From contig WLIT01000004.1 of the NCBI GenBank assembly GCA_009726125.1, positions 1 to 64,000 of the forward strand: 64,000 nucleotides of DNA, read 5' to 3'. The notes under the pieces are model-generated. The model was not told where the DNA came from and ran no database searches. It saw nothing but the letters and a program-made list of their open reading frames with translations. This DNA is from Actinomycetota bacterium (lineage in GTDB: Bacteria; Actinomycetota; Actinomycetes; Nanopelagicales; Nanopelagicaceae). This document shows positions 11,501 to 22,755 of this stretch, one piece after another. The translations under genes and the position numbers were made by a program. The stretch's first letter is position 1. Each line of letters opens with the position of its first letter.

Positions 11501-11878
11501 ATGACACGTCCACAACCTCGCACAGGTCGCCTGTGCTCTCGCGTTGGCTGTCGCCACCTTGCAACCCAGACCCTTACTTATATTTACGCAGATTCAACTG
11601 CGGTGCTTGGGCCACTAGCAACTTTCTCGGAACCACATGCATACGATCTCTGTGATCAACACAGTCTGCGAATGAGTGCGCCAGTAGGTTGGACTGTAAT
11701 TAAACATGAACCAGAATCAGTTGCTTCCGGACCAACTAACGATGATTTGATGGCAATTGCAGATGCAGTTCGCGAAGCTGGATCCAAAGAGGGCTCAAGT
11801 GAAACTACGCTAACCGGATTTGAAATTCCTCCGCTTGAAATTGGGCGTAGAGGCCATCTTCGCGCTATCCCAAATTAA
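11501..11878 (+). CDS. DUF3499 family protein
   Basis: RLCSRVGCRHLATQTLTYIYADSTAVLGPL...YDLCDQHSLRMSAPVGW; ATG at 11501 preferred over the ORF-track start 11330. Confidence 0.82.
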   Translation: MTRPQPRTGRLCSRVGCRHLATQTLTYIYADSTAVLGPLATFSEPHAYDLCDQHSLRMSAPVGWTVIKHEPESVASGPTNDDLMAIADAVREAGSKEGSSETTLTGFEIPPLEIGRRGHLRAIPN

Positions 11879-11893
11879 CCTACACTGTTCGGT

Positions 11894-13285
11894 ATGTTCA
11901 CTGGTGAATTCTTAGATTCAATAATTAAGGCTTACGACGTACGTGGTCTGGTTGATTCACAACTAACTCCAGATTTCGCCTTCGTGCTTGGTGGGGCATA
12001 CGCAAAATTCTTGCAAGAAGAGCGAGAACCATCAACAATAATTATTGGTGAAGATATGCGCCCATCTTCGCCAACTTTGGCAGATGCATTTTCTGATGGT
12101 GCGACTTCTCAAGGTATGGATGTAATTCGAATTGGATTAGCGTCGACCGATATGTTGTATTTCGCAGCTGGAAAATTAAATATGCCCGGCGCCATGTTTA
12201 CCGCAAGCCACAATCCAGCCGCCTACAACGGGATGAAATTATGTAAGAGCGGTGCAGTTCCCATCGGTCAAGATTCTGGACTTCGCCGAATCAAACAATT
12301 AATTCTTGATGGGATGCCAATTACAAATCGACCAGTTGGCAAAGAGAGTGAACGCGATCTATTAACGGAATACGTTGACTATCTGATCTCACTCTTTCCT
12401 GAAATCGGCGATTCCAAAACCCCACAACGTAAATTAAAAGTTGTTATTGATGCCGGAAATGGCATGGCTGGTCACACAGCTCCAGCAGTTATGGCGCTCT
12501 TAAATGTCGAAGTTATTCCCATGTACTTTGAGTTAGATGGGAATTTCCCAAACCACGAAGCAAACCCCATTGATCCAAAGAACTTAGTCGATCTCCAGAA
12601 GCGAGTGTTGAAGGAGAAGGCAGATATTGGACTGGCATTTGATGGCGATGCTGATCGCTGCTTTTTGATTGATGAGAAAGGGGCACTTGTAAATCCATCA
12701 GCGCTTACTGGTTTAATTGCCGTTCGCGAGTTAAAACGTAAGCCTGGTTCCACAATAATTTATAACTTAATCTCATCTAAAGCGGTTCCAGAAATAATTA
12801 CAGAAAATGGTGGCACTCCACTTCGCTCTCGCGTAGGCCATTCATTTATAAAGAAGATGATGGCTGATTCTGGTGCCATATTTGGTGGCGAGCATTCTGG
12901 CCATTTCTACTTCGCGGATTTCTGGCGCGCAGATTCTGGAATGTTGGCTGCGCTCTTTGCACTTACAGAACTTGCATCTGGAAAGAGTTCACTTTCAACT
13001 TTACTAAAACCATTTAGCCGCTATTCGGCAAGCGGTGAAATTAACTCTGAAGTCACCAATGTTCCTGCAACGATCGAGGCAATTCTCGCTGAGTATGGTG
13101 ATAGCAAAAAGGGTTTTGAAGTCGATGACTTAGATGGCATTACATTGACCGGCCCTAAATTCTGGTTTAACGTCCGAGCTTCTAATACCGAGCCACTGCT
13201 TCGATTAAATGTCGAAGGCGATACTGAGGCTCAAATGATCAAGGCTCGCGACGCTCTACTCGCAATCATCAGGGCTAAGCGATAA
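11894..13285 (+). CDS. manB: phosphomannomutase/phosphoglucomutase
   Basis: KAYDVRGLVDSQL, FTASHNPAAYNGMK, FDGDADRCFLID motifs. Confidence 0.93.
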   Translation: MFTGEFLDSIIKAYDVRGLVDSQLTPDFAFVLGGAYAKFLQEEREPSTIIIGEDMRPSSPTLADAFSDGATSQGMDVIRIGLASTDMLYFAAGKLNMPGAMFTASHNPAAYNGMKLCKSGAVPIGQDSGLRRIKQLILDGMPITNRPVGKESERDLLTEYVDYLISLFPEIGDSKTPQRKLKVVIDAGNGMAGHTAPAVMALLNVEVIPMYFELDGNFPNHEANPIDPKNLVDLQKRVLKEKADIGLAFDGDADRCFLIDEKGALVNPSALTGLIAVRELKRKPGSTIIYNLISSKAVPEIITENGGTPLRSRVGHSFIKKMMADSGAIFGGEHSGHFYFADFWRADSGMLAALFALTELASGKSSLSTLLKPFSRYSASGEINSEVTNVPATIEAILAEYGDSKKGFEVDDLDGITLTGPKFWFNVRASNTEPLLRLNVEGDTEAQMIKARDALLAIIRAKR

Positions 13286-13345
13286 CCTACGCTCCTACAC
13301 ATAAATTCGAGAAGCCTCTCATTCGATATTTAATAGGAGTTATAC

Positions 13346-14623
13346 GTGAACGTAGCAACAGCCGTAAAGCATGACATTGCAAACGCTGCCTTAGCAGCCG
13401 AAGGCAAGAAGAAGATTGAATGGGCCGAACGGAACATGCCAGTCTTGGCACAAATTCGTGAGCGCTTTGAGAAAGAACAACCATTTAAAGGCATTCGTAT
13501 TTCGGCTTGCATGCACGTAACAACTGAGACTGCGAATTTAATGCGCGCCCTAAAAGCTGGCGGCGCTGAAATCGCACTATGTGCATCAAATCCACTTTCA
13601 ACTCAGGATGACACAGCTGCGGCCCTTGTCCATGAATATGGCATCAGTGTTTTTGCTCGCAACGCCGTTGATCGCGATGGTTACTACTCACATATCAACG
13701 CATCTTTGGATATCCAGCCGCACCTAGTCTTCGATGATGGTTGCGACTTGGTTAATACCCTTCACACAACTCGTACCGAATTAATCGATGGCATCATCGG
13801 TGGTTGCGAAGAGACAACAACAGGTGTTATCCGTCTAAGCCAGATGACAAAAGATGGCGCACTTAAATTCCCAATGATCGCTGTAAATGACACAGACACA
13901 AAACATATGTTTGACAATCGTTTTGGAACTGGTCAATCAACACTTGATGCAATTTTCCGTTGCACGAACTCACTTGTAGCGGGTAAAACATTCGTTATAG
14001 CAGGATTCGGATATTGCGGTAAAGGTGTTGCAGAACGCGCAAAGGGTATGGGCGCTGATGTAATTATTACTGAAATCGATCCAACTAAGGCTTTAGATGC
14101 ACTCATGCAGGGATATCGCGTAATGCCAATGACTGAAGCGGCAAAGTATGGCGATATTTATGTAACCGTTACTGGTAATCGCGATGTGCTTCGCGAAGAG
14201 CACTTCAAGGTTATGAAAGATGGCGCAATACTTTCAAATGCTGGCCACTTCGATATTGAAATAGATGTTGCTTGGCTTGAGAAAAACGCTAAGTCAAAGA
14301 ATGCAAAGATGCGCCACCAGACAGATGAATATGTAATGGCAGATGGCCGTCGCATTCTTCTTCTTGCTGAAGGTCGCCTGGTAAACCTTGGTGCGGCCGA
14401 AGGTCACCCAGCATCTGTAATGGATATGTCATTCTCTGATCAAGCGTTAACAGCAGAATATTTATTGAAAGCCGCTGCAACTCTTGGTGCGGGATTGCAT
14501 GAGGTTCCAACTGAGATTGATAAAGAAGTTGCGCGCTTGAAGTTAGAAAGCATGGGATCAACAATTGATCAATTAACACCAGCACAAGTTAAGTACCTAA
14601 GCTCTTGGGACCACGGTAGCTAA
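13346..14623 (+). CDS. ahcY: adenosylhomocysteinase (GTG start)
   Basis: RISACMHVTTETANLMRALKAGGAEIALCASNPLSTQDD; GFGYCGKGVAERAKGMGA. Confidence 0.96.
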   Translation: MNVATAVKHDIANAALAAEGKKKIEWAERNMPVLAQIRERFEKEQPFKGIRISACMHVTTETANLMRALKAGGAEIALCASNPLSTQDDTAAALVHEYGISVFARNAVDRDGYYSHINASLDIQPHLVFDDGCDLVNTLHTTRTELIDGIIGGCEETTTGVIRLSQMTKDGALKFPMIAVNDTDTKHMFDNRFGTGQSTLDAIFRCTNSLVAGKTFVIAGFGYCGKGVAERAKGMGADVIITEIDPTKALDALMQGYRVMPMTEAAKYGDIYVTVTGNRDVLREEHFKVMKDGAILSNAGHFDIEIDVAWLEKNAKSKNAKMRHQTDEYVMADGRRILLLAEGRLVNLGAAEGHPASVMDMSFSDQALTAEYLLKAAATLGAGLHEVPTEIDKEVARLKLESMGSTIDQLTPAQVKYLSSWDHGS

Positions 14624-15309
14624 TGACTCTGATCATGGTTGTCGATGACGACCAAGATCTAGCTGAGATGCTCGGCATCGTTTTAAACGGTGCGGGCTAC
14701 GAAGTGGATTTAGTAGGTCGCGGTGATGAGGTTATGCCAATCTTCACCGCGCAGAATCCCGATTTAATTCTTTTAGATGTGATGCTTCCCGGTTTAAGCG
14801 GAGTTGAAGTTTGTAAATTAATCCGTGAAAAATCTATGGTTCCAATAGTTATGTTGTCTGCAAAGGGCGATAAGCAGGATGTTGTAGCCGGTCTTGAAGC
14901 GGGCGCAGATGATTACATGGTTAAACCATTTGATCCATCAGAACTTGTTGCTCGTATGAAAGTTAGATTACGTCGCAGCACCGCCGAAGTAAGTTCCGAT
15001 TTACAAATTGGGAATATCAAAATTGATCAAATCGAGCATTCAATTATTCGCGACGGTCAGATCATCGCGTTAACCCGACTTGAGTTTGACTTACTCGTGG
15101 CACTCGCAAAAGAACCGGGTCGAGTATTTAGTAGAGAAGCTCTACTAAGTGAAGTTTGGGGCTACCGGCCAGCAACTGATACCAGATTAGTCAACGTACA
15201 CATCCAGAGACTTCGTTCAAAGGTTGAACTTGATCCAGAGAATCCAACAATAATTCTTACCGTTCGTGGTGTTGGCTATAAGGCTGGTGTTCCTGGAAGT
15301 TCCCAGTGA
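14623..15309 (+). CDS. mtrA: response regulator MtrA
   Basis: Receiver domain VVDDDQDLAEML...LDVMLPG and winged-helix output; overlaps mtrB-like kinase. Confidence 0.9.
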   Translation: MTLIMVVDDDQDLAEMLGIVLNGAGYEVDLVGRGDEVMPIFTAQNPDLILLDVMLPGLSGVEVCKLIREKSMVPIVMLSAKGDKQDVVAGLEAGADDYMVKPFDPSELVARMKVRLRRSTAEVSSDLQIGNIKIDQIEHSIIRDGQIIALTRLEFDLLVALAKEPGRVFSREALLSEVWGYRPATDTRLVNVHIQRLRSKVELDPENPTIILTVRGVGYKAGVPGSSQ

Positions 15310-16832
15310 AATCGCCATTTGCTGCCTGGCGATCTTCGCTAGTTTTTCGAGTTACCAGCACAATCGTTGCGCTCTCAGTAATAATTATCTGGCTACTTGG
15401 TTCGGCGCTCTTTAACCAAATCTCTTCAGGAATATTTGATGAAAAACTTAAACTTTCAATATCTGATGCGCAATCAACTGCCCGCAATACGCAACTTCAA
15501 TTAACGTTCTCGCAATATCAGGATAAGGCTGCTCTTAAATTAATCTTGGCAGAAATTTTAGCCGTACCACCAAAAAGCTTTGAAAGTGCTGCGCGAGAGT
15601 TAGCAATCTTCTCTTATGCAAAGACAAAGAGCCTTTATAAATATGATGGTACTTCTAATCTCTTAGAAGCAAATTCAGTATCGGAAAAGTTTAGAATTTT
15701 AACAAGAGCCTCCAAAAAGACGGTATGGGATCGAACAAATCTTAAATATATTGATGGGAAAATTGAGCCAGCAATTGTGGTCGGCCATAACCTAACCATT
15801 AAGGGCGCAGGTAAGTACGAATTTTATGTTCTCTTCAGCTTGGCTCAGCAGAGCCGAACCATGGCCTTAATTCTTAACTACTTATGGTTGACTGGAATTG
15901 CCCTCACCCTTTTAATTGGTTTAATTACCTTCTTTGTCTTCCGTCGCCTAATTGCTCCAATCCGAGATGCTGCGAGAGTCGCCGAAGAGCTAACAGCAGG
16001 AAATCTAGAACTTCGTATGGATATTCAAGGTGAAGATGAAATTGCTAGTTTGGGTTATTCATTCAACGAAATGGCCGTGTCACTGCAACAACAGATTTCA
16101 AGACTTGAGAATCTCTCTAAATTACAACAACGTTTCGTATCCGATGTATCTCATGAACTTCGAACACCTTTGACAACGATTCGAATGGCATCTCAGGTTA
16201 TTTATGCCTCACGCGAATCTTTTGATCCAACAATTTCCAGAAGTGCAGAGCTTCTAATATCTCAGATTGAGCGTTTTGAATCCTTACTTACCGATCTACT
16301 TGAAGTTAGTAGATTTGACGCCCAAGCGGCGGTTCTTGAAATTGAAGAGGTTGATATAACCGCTTTAGTAAAGGAGACAATTGATTATCTGCATCCAAGC
16401 CAAGATCGAATTATCCAACTTTGGGCTCCAGATAAGCCAGTAATGGTTGATGTAGATCCACGGAGAATAAAGCGAATTGTTAGAAATCTAATTTCCAATG
16501 CAGTTGATCATCGCGAAGATAAGAGCATTGATATCCAGATAGAAGAGAATGAAAATGAAGTCTCAGTGGGTGTTCGTGATTATGGAATTGGCTTTAATTA
16601 CACTGATAAGAAATTACTTTTCGAGCGTTTTTGGCGGGCAGATAGTTCACGGGCACGCACAACTGGCGGCACTGGTCTTGGACTTTCAATTGCACTCGAA
16701 GATGCAAAATTGCATCAAGGAGAAATTGATGTTTGGGGAGCACGTGGGTTAGGTGCCCACTTTGTTCTAACTATTCCTAAATTTGCTGGTGGATCGATTC
16801 AATCAAAACCTATTTCTGCACAACCAGAATAA
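15306..16832 (+). CDS. mtrB: sensor histidine kinase MtrB
   Basis: HAMP, FVSDVSHELRTPLTTIRMASQVIY H-box, WRADSSRARTTGGTGLGLSIA. Confidence 0.9.
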   Translation: MKSPFAAWRSSLVFRVTSTIVALSVIIIWLLGSALFNQISSGIFDEKLKLSISDAQSTARNTQLQLTFSQYQDKAALKLILAEILAVPPKSFESAARELAIFSYAKTKSLYKYDGTSNLLEANSVSEKFRILTRASKKTVWDRTNLKYIDGKIEPAIVVGHNLTIKGAGKYEFYVLFSLAQQSRTMALILNYLWLTGIALTLLIGLITFFVFRRLIAPIRDAARVAEELTAGNLELRMDIQGEDEIASLGYSFNEMAVSLQQQISRLENLSKLQQRFVSDVSHELRTPLTTIRMASQVIYASRESFDPTISRSAELLISQIERFESLLTDLLEVSRFDAQAAVLEIEEVDITALVKETIDYLHPSQDRIIQLWAPDKPVMVDVDPRRIKRIVRNLISNAVDHREDKSIDIQIEENENEVSVGVRDYGIGFNYTDKKLLFERFWRADSSRARTTGGTGLGLSIALEDAKLHQGEIDVWGARGLGAHFVLTIPKFAGGSIQSKPISAQPE

Positions 16833-16889
16833 GTCCACATTTTTAAATAGTAAGAAATAAAGCCCGGTGTTATCTAAGAGACTTTCTCG

Positions 16890-17597
16890 GTGTTATTTCT
16901 TAAAGGTATTTTCTCGCTAATTTTTCCAGCTCGATGTATCTCATGTTTAAGCGAACTATCTAGCAGCGCCAGCAATATCTGCCTACAGTGTAAAAGAATT
17001 GTTGGAACTGAAACTTTAATAACTAATCGCGGCCCGCTTAAAATCTTTGCTGGGAGTAAATACTCTCAAGCCACATCTCGAATTATTCTTGGTGCAAAGG
17101 AGGGAAATCAAACTCTGGCGAGAAACGTTCTAGTGGAATGCTTGGAGCGAGCCCTCGCAAGAGCAATAAAACAAAATTCTATTGATTCGAATCTTCCTAG
17201 CCCCAATATAGTTATAATTCCAATTCCATCCCGAAAGGCGGCAGATCGGGCTCGAGGGTATGCACACATAGATCTCTTAGTGGCGCAATTTGTTATAGAG
17301 AATCCGCAAATTAATTTTAGAATTCTCGACTGCCTATTCCATGCAAAAAAAATTGTGGATCAATCAACCTTAAATATTGGTGAGAGAGAGCTAAATATGC
17401 GGGGAGCGTTTGCGATTGGAAAACGCTTTGAAAATGAAATTTTTCCGACGCTAAATCCCAACACCTTAATATTCATAGTTGACGATTTAGTCACCACAGG
17501 TAGCACCGTCCAGGCAGCAAACAGGGCGCTAAATCACCTCGGCATAAGGGTCAATGGGGTCCTTGCCTCGTGTGCAACTGATAGATTTTCACAATAA
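16890..17597 (+). CDS. ComF family phosphoribosyltransferase-like protein
   Basis: CxxC...CxxC N-terminus, LIFIVDDLVTTGSTVQAANRAL PRPP motif; precedes secA. Confidence 0.85.
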   Translation: MLFLKGIFSLIFPARCISCLSELSSSASNICLQCKRIVGTETLITNRGPLKIFAGSKYSQATSRIILGAKEGNQTLARNVLVECLERALARAIKQNSIDSNLPSPNIVIIPIPSRKAADRARGYAHIDLLVAQFVIENPQINFRILDCLFHAKKIVDQSTLNIGERELNMRGAFAIGKRFENEIFPTLNPNTLIFIVDDLVTTGSTVQAANRALNHLGIRVNGVLASCATDRFSQ

Positions 17598-17659
17598 GAA
17601 TTTTGACAATAAGATATGACCATGTCCGTTAAGACGGCCGTTTATATGAAAGAGGATAT

Positions 17660-20335
17660 GTGTCACCGCTACTAGACAAGATTTTGCGTGCTGGAGAAGG
17701 ACGCCATATCCGTCAACTCGAAAAAATTGCTAAGGATGTTTTAGCTCTAGAGCCAGAAATTTCTGCTTTGGATGATGTTCAACTACGGGCCCAGACAATC
17801 AAACTCAGAGACCAACTTGCATCTGGTAAAACTCTCGAAGATTTACTGCCAGAAGCTTTTGCCACAGTTCGTGAAGCCGCCAAGCGCACTCTTGGCCAAC
17901 GCCACTATGACGTACAAATTATGGGCGGAGCAGCACTTCACCAAGGCAACGTTGCAGAAATGCGCACCGGTGAAGGTAAGACTTTAGTTTCTACACTTCC
18001 TGCCTATTTAAATGCGTTAACCGGTAAAGGGGTTCACGTTGTAACAGTTAATGACTATTTAGCAGAGCGCGATAGCGAATGGATGGGTCGTATCCATCGC
18101 TTTCTAGGACTCAAGGTCGGAGTAATTCTCTCCAACATGTCACCGACAGAACGTCGTGAAGCGTATGCTGCAGATATTACATATGGCACGAATAATGAAT
18201 TTGGTTTCGATTACCTTCGCGACAACATGGCTTGGACGTTAGTAGATTGCGTTCAACGCGAACATAATTTTGCAATAATTGATGAGGCTGACTCAATCTT
18301 GATCGATGAGGCTCGTACACCGCTGATCATTAGCGGACCTGCCGATAAACCAACAAAGTGGTACGTGGAATTTGCAACTATCGTCCAGAAACTTGATCGC
18401 GATGTCCATTATGAAGTAGATGAGAAGAAGCGCACTGTGGGCGTTCTTGAACTTGGCGTCACAAAGGTCGAAGAGTTGCTAGGAATAGAGAATCTTTACG
18501 AATCTGTAAATACTCCAATGATTGGCTATTTAAATAACGGAATCCGTGCCAAGGAACTCTTTAAGCGCGATAAGGATTATGTTGTAATGAATGGCGAGCT
18601 ATTAATCGTTGATGAGCACACCGGCCGCATGCTTGCGGGCCGACGCTACAGCGAAGGCTTGCACCAAGCTTTAGAGGCAAAGGAGCGTCTAGAAATTCAA
18701 GATGAAAATCAGACGCTGGCAACTATTACTCTGCAGAATTACTTCCGTCTCTATAAAAGGCTTTCAGGTATGACCGGAACTGCGATGACTGAAGCATCTG
18801 AATTGATGCAGATTTACAAATTGGGTGTTATTCCAATTCCAACGAACCGTCCAATGCAACGCATGGATCAAGCAGATTTAATTTATAAGACAGAACTAGC
18901 AAAGTTCATTGCAGCAGCAGAAGATATTGCAGAGCATCACAAAAAGGGCCAGCCAGTATTGGTCGGTACAGTTTCAGTTGAAAAATCTGAAGAGCTCTCT
19001 TCTCTGCTAAAGAAGCGTGGAATTCCGCATGAAGTATTGAATGCTAAACAGCATGAAAGAGAAGCGGCAATCATTGCTCGCGCCGGATCTGTTGGCGCCG
19101 TAACTGTTGCAACAAATATGGCGGGTCGAGGTACTGACATCATGCTCGGCGGTAACCCAGAATTTATGGCGGATTTTGAACTACACCGCCGTGGCTTAAG
19201 CCCAGTTGAAACTCCAGAAGAGTATGAAGCGGCATGGCCTGAAGAATTAGCAAAACAGAAAGCTGCAGTCGCTAAAGAACACGAAGTTGTAGTTGGATTT
19301 GGTGGACTTTACGTACTTGGAACAGAGCGTCATGAATCTCGTCGAATTGATAATCAGCTTCGTGGTCGCTCTGGCCGTCAAGGTGATCCTGGCGAATCTC
19401 GTTTCTATCTCTCACTTCAAGATGATTTAATGCGCCGATTTAATTCCGGGCTTGTTGAAAGATTTTTAGGTGCCGCTGGCGTTGCAGATGATGTACCAAT
19501 CGAATCTAAGATGGTTTCAAATGCGATCCGTTCGGCTCAGACTCAAGTTGAATCTCTTAACTTTGAAATGCGTAAGAATGTTTTGAAGTATGACGATGTT
19601 ATGAATCGCCAACGCGAAGTCGTTTACGGCGAACGACGCGAAGTATTAGAAGGCGCAGATATCCAGGAGCAAGTAAAAACTTTTATTGTTGACACAATCA
19701 CGGCATATACCGAATCAGCAACAAGTGAAGGCTTTGGTGAGGATTGGGATCTTGATACCTTGCACACTGCGCTAAAAGCGCTTTATCCAATCTCATTTAC
19801 TATTGAAGAGTTAATTGCTGATGTTGGAGGCCGATCCGGTCTTGATCAATCATTTATCTTGGATCGAATTCTAGGTGATGTTGAAAAAGCCTACGAGGCT
19901 CGGGAAGAGAATTTAACTCCTACTGTTACCCGCGAGCTTGAGCGCAAGATCTTGCTTTCAGTGCTTGATCGCAAATGGCGTGAACACCTTTATGAAATGG
20001 ATTATTTGCAAGAGGGAATTGGATTGCGTGCAATGGCACAACGAGATCCACTTGTTGAATATCAAAGAGAGGGTTATGACTTATTCGCAGCCATGATGGA
20101 TGCAATTAAGGAAGAGCTAGTTGGTTATCTATTTAACGTCGAAGTAAATGTTGAAGAAGAATCTGGTGGCGTTGAAGCTAAGGGCCTTAGTCCAGCAATT
20201 AAGCCACAGAATGAACTTCGATATTCAGCAGCCGATGAAGATGGTGGCGTAGTTTCAAGCGGTGGAACTTCTCGCAATGCTCCATGTCCTTGCGGTTCAG
20301 GTCGCAAATACAAGCGTTGTCACGGCGCTGCTTAA
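17660..20335 (+). CDS. secA: preprotein translocase ATPase SecA (GTG start)
   Basis: [36 protein letters not shown]-terminal [22 protein letters not shown]. Confidence 0.98.
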   Translation: MSPLLDKILRAGEGRHIRQLEKIAKDVLALEPEISALDDVQLRAQTIKLRDQLASGKTLEDLLPEAFATVREAAKRTLGQRHYDVQIMGGAALHQGNVAEMRTGEGKTLVSTLPAYLNALTGKGVHVVTVNDYLAERDSEWMGRIHRFLGLKVGVILSNMSPTERREAYAADITYGTNNEFGFDYLRDNMAWTLVDCVQREHNFAIIDEADSILIDEARTPLIISGPADKPTKWYVEFATIVQKLDRDVHYEVDEKKRTVGVLELGVTKVEELLGIENLYESVNTPMIGYLNNGIRAKELFKRDKDYVVMNGELLIVDEHTGRMLAGRRYSEGLHQALEAKERLEIQDENQTLATITLQNYFRLYKRLSGMTGTAMTEASELMQIYKLGVIPIPTNRPMQRMDQADLIYKTELAKFIAAAEDIAEHHKKGQPVLVGTVSVEKSEELSSLLKKRGIPHEVLNAKQHEREAAIIARAGSVGAVTVATNMAGRGTDIMLGGNPEFMADFELHRRGLSPVETPEEYEAAWPEELAKQKAAVAKEHEVVVGFGGLYVLGTERHESRRIDNQLRGRSGRQGDPGESRFYLSLQDDLMRRFNSGLVERFLGAAGVADDVPIESKMVSNAIRSAQTQVESLNFEMRKNVLKYDDVMNRQREVVYGERREVLEGADIQEQVKTFIVDTITAYTESATSEGFGEDWDLDTLHTALKALYPISFTIEELIADVGGRSGLDQSFILDRILGDVEKAYEAREENLTPTVTRELERKILLSVLDRKWREHLYEMDYLQEGIGLRAMAQRDPLVEYQREGYDLFAAMMDAIKEELVGYLFNVEVNVEEESGGVEAKGLSPAIKPQNELRYSAADEDGGVVSSGGTSRNAPCPCGSGRKYKRCHGAA

Positions 20336-20338
20336 TTA

Positions 20339-20932
20339 TTATAAAAGAACTAGTTCGGTGCAGAGCCATCTCTTATCAACACCTTCAAATCTTAGAATCA
20401 ACGACCGTACTCGCTCACCAATTCGCAACGTAACAGTTGTTTCGGCAACTCCTTCAATCGGCTGGCTAATGTAAATTTTTCGAATCTTTGGGGCAACTTT
20501 TATAGTTGAAGATTTCACTAAGAGTTGTTGATGAACTTGCCTATGGCACCATCTTGCGAGTTGATTCGCCGATCTACGTCCGCCCCAGATTTCAACGACG
20601 CTTAAGGCGAATTTGGTTACCCACTCTTGAATTTCTGGGAGTTCAGATAGGGGAGATGGTTGAGCCAAGAATTCTGGATCGGAATAATCTTCAACGTCTC
20701 TACCAAAATATTCTGGAGTAGGTACTAAATATAACTTTGTCGGAACCAAGGTTGGTTCTGCTGGCGTCGGCTCTAGATAGAAAGCGAGCATTGGATGAGT
20801 CCAAAGCGATTGGTCAACTGGAGTTGGTGATCCCGGTACTCCGTAATTGAATATCCGATGAGAATGACTTCTATTTTCTGTAGTAATTAAGTTTTCCATG
20901 GCGCTACTTTTCGCAGTAAACGCCTGCACCAC
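20339..20932 (-). CDS. Rv3235-like family protein
   Basis: FALSVVEIWGGRRSANQLARWCHRQVHQQL...RIGERVRSLILRFEGVDKRWLCTELVLL; convergent to secA as in other actinobacteria; start uncertain. Confidence 0.7.
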   Translation of the reverse strand: MVQAFTAKSSAMENLITTENRSHSHRIFNYGVPGSPTPVDQSLWTHPMLAFYLEPTPAEPTLVPTKLYLVPTPEYFGRDVEDYSDPEFLAQPSPLSELPEIQEWVTKFALSVVEIWGGRRSANQLARWCHRQVHQQLLVKSSTIKVAPKIRKIYISQPIEGVAETTVTLRIGERVRSLILRFEGVDKRWLCTELVLL

Positions 20933-21036
20933 CTCCTCCGAAAGGATGAATTTATTGTGCTCCCATAATTAACCACTTTAAGTATTTCTGTGGATTAGCC
21001 CTACTTGAAAGGGAAAAATCTCGGTATCCATAGCCC

Positions 21037-21693
21037 ATGAGAAAAATAGAGAATTTCACGAATATGAATAACCTGAACCTAGATTCCATTAAAGAGATTG
21101 CTCTAAAGCGAGCAACAGCCAAGACTTATTTTGCAATAGCGCTCTTACTCCTATCGCTCTTTGCCGCTTTTGCTATTACAGGCAAGGCCAACAGATCCGT
21201 GGCAATCTGGTCAGCAAGTAGTGATTTAGTCGCAGGCGATTTGATAACCAAGAGCAATATCAAAAAAGTTAAAGTATTTCTCCCTGAGAGTTCCTCTAAG
21301 TATCTTTCGGCAAATGCAAGGATTGAGGACCAGATTGCAACAAGAAGAATAGTTAGTGGTGAATTGATTCCATCCTCAGCTATCTCAAGAAATTTCTCAG
21401 GAGAGAGTATCCGGAGCGTTCCACTAAAGATTTCTCGAAATGATCTCCCAAGTGACCTAACCTCTGGCCAGAGCGTCGATATTTACTCATTACCCCAACC
21501 AGATATAAATTCTCAAAAGAATCAGAAAACTGAGCTAATTTCCGAAGCGGTGATTGTTGAAAGCATTGATATTAAATCGCGGGATATGGGAGGTGATATT
21601 GGCATTGTTATTAAAATTCCAGAGACCGATGTGATATCCCTTTTATCTTCAGTAAACAGTTCAAGAATTGTGGTGGTTAGAAATGCGCTCTGA
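21037..21693 (+). CDS. SAF-domain (CpaB/RcpC-like) protein
   Basis: One N-terminal TM; SASSDLVAGDLITKSNIKKVKVFLPES...ELIPSSAISRN SAF-like pattern. Confidence 0.7.
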   Translation: MRKIENFTNMNNLNLDSIKEIALKRATAKTYFAIALLLLSLFAAFAITGKANRSVAIWSASSDLVAGDLITKSNIKKVKVFLPESSSKYLSANARIEDQIATRRIVSGELIPSSAISRNFSGESIRSVPLKISRNDLPSDLTSGQSVDIYSLPQPDINSQKNQKTELISEAVIVESIDIKSRDMGGDIGIVIKIPETDVISLLSSVNSSRIVVVRNAL

Positions 21694-22717
21694 GATTCCA
21701 CAACTAGAGGTAATAACCGCAATAAGTGATGCAGACTGTGAAGACTTTGTCTCCCAACTTCTCTTTAGTCAAAGTTGGAGCATTATTTATCGAGCAATAG
21801 ATATGTCAGGTCTTTTGGATTTCTTAGAGGCTAGAACTGGTGCTCTAAGAACTGTCGTTATTTTTAAGAGCGACCTACCAGATTTTGATGCGGATCTTTT
21901 ACAAGGTTTGGCTAATTCAAAAGTCACACATATTTGTATCGATAACATCGAAACCAATTCGCATAAATTAATGACACATATAAGAGGTCAGCTTCGACTT
22001 CCCCTTATTTTTGAAGATGTAAATCAAAAAAGCGGGCCAGCTGAAGTTGCATCCAATATTGCGCTCAAGGTTCGTAAGCCTTGTGTAATTACAATTACTG
22101 GAACCGTTGGAGCGCCTGGAAGAAGTTCTGTAGCCCTAAATATTGCAAACTTTTTGGCAGTTGAATCTACGGTAAACATTTATGATGCCGATATTCGGGC
22201 TCCGGCACTTGAATACTTTATTGGTAGAGCAGATAAGAACAGTGAAAAATTAAGCCTTGTTAACCTGGTATCGCACGAAAAAACAATGGAGTTAAAAATC
22301 GGTGATTCCTCTCGAATCAGCGTCGTTGATTTGGGACCGCTGCCACCTTTGGAAGAAGTAGTTAATGATCGACGTTGGCAGGCGGGCTTTATTAACAGAA
22401 CTCTGGAAGAGACTACGACTCTGATCTACTTGTGTAAATCAAATGGCTTAAGTTTGATAAGACTTGAACAGTTCATGTCACAATTTCCAACGTTGCTTCG
22501 CAACTTGCCAATAATCTATATCTTGAATCAATCTGGAAGTACCCGAGAAGATAGAGCCTTGGCTAATCGATTCAAGAAGATGTGTGATGGTGAAACCTCC
22601 TTTATATTGCCCATTAATGCTCGAATCAATACAAATTTGGTGGAGCCGGCCAAACGGGAAACTGGATTTGGTAAGGCAATCTCAGAGATTGGTAGGATCG
22701 CACAGGAAGTTAATTAG
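21683..22717 (+). CDS. CpaE/MinD-like P-loop protein with divergent Walker A
   Basis: VITITGTVGAPGRSSVALNIANFLAVESTVNIYDADIRAPALEYF; overlaps the SAF gene by 11 bp; ATG at 21683 preferred. Confidence 0.68.
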   Translation: MRSEIPQLEVITAISDADCEDFVSQLLFSQSWSIIYRAIDMSGLLDFLEARTGALRTVVIFKSDLPDFDADLLQGLANSKVTHICIDNIETNSHKLMTHIRGQLRLPLIFEDVNQKSGPAEVASNIALKVRKPCVITITGTVGAPGRSSVALNIANFLAVESTVNIYDADIRAPALEYFIGRADKNSEKLSLVNLVSHEKTMELKIGDSSRISVVDLGPLPPLEEVVNDRRWQAGFINRTLEETTTLIYLCKSNGLSLIRLEQFMSQFPTLLRNLPIIYILNQSGSTREDRALANRFKKMCDGETSFILPINARINTNLVEPAKRETGFGKAISEIGRIAQEVN

Positions 22718-22755
22718 CGGATTAGTTAGTAGATTAGAAGAGAGGTGATTGAGCC

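Noticed and set aside
13286-13345. Possible SAH riboswitch upstream of ahcY
   Set aside because: Only 60 nt; I see a weak CGAGAA/TTCG-type inverted repeat but not the conserved SAH riboswitch core.
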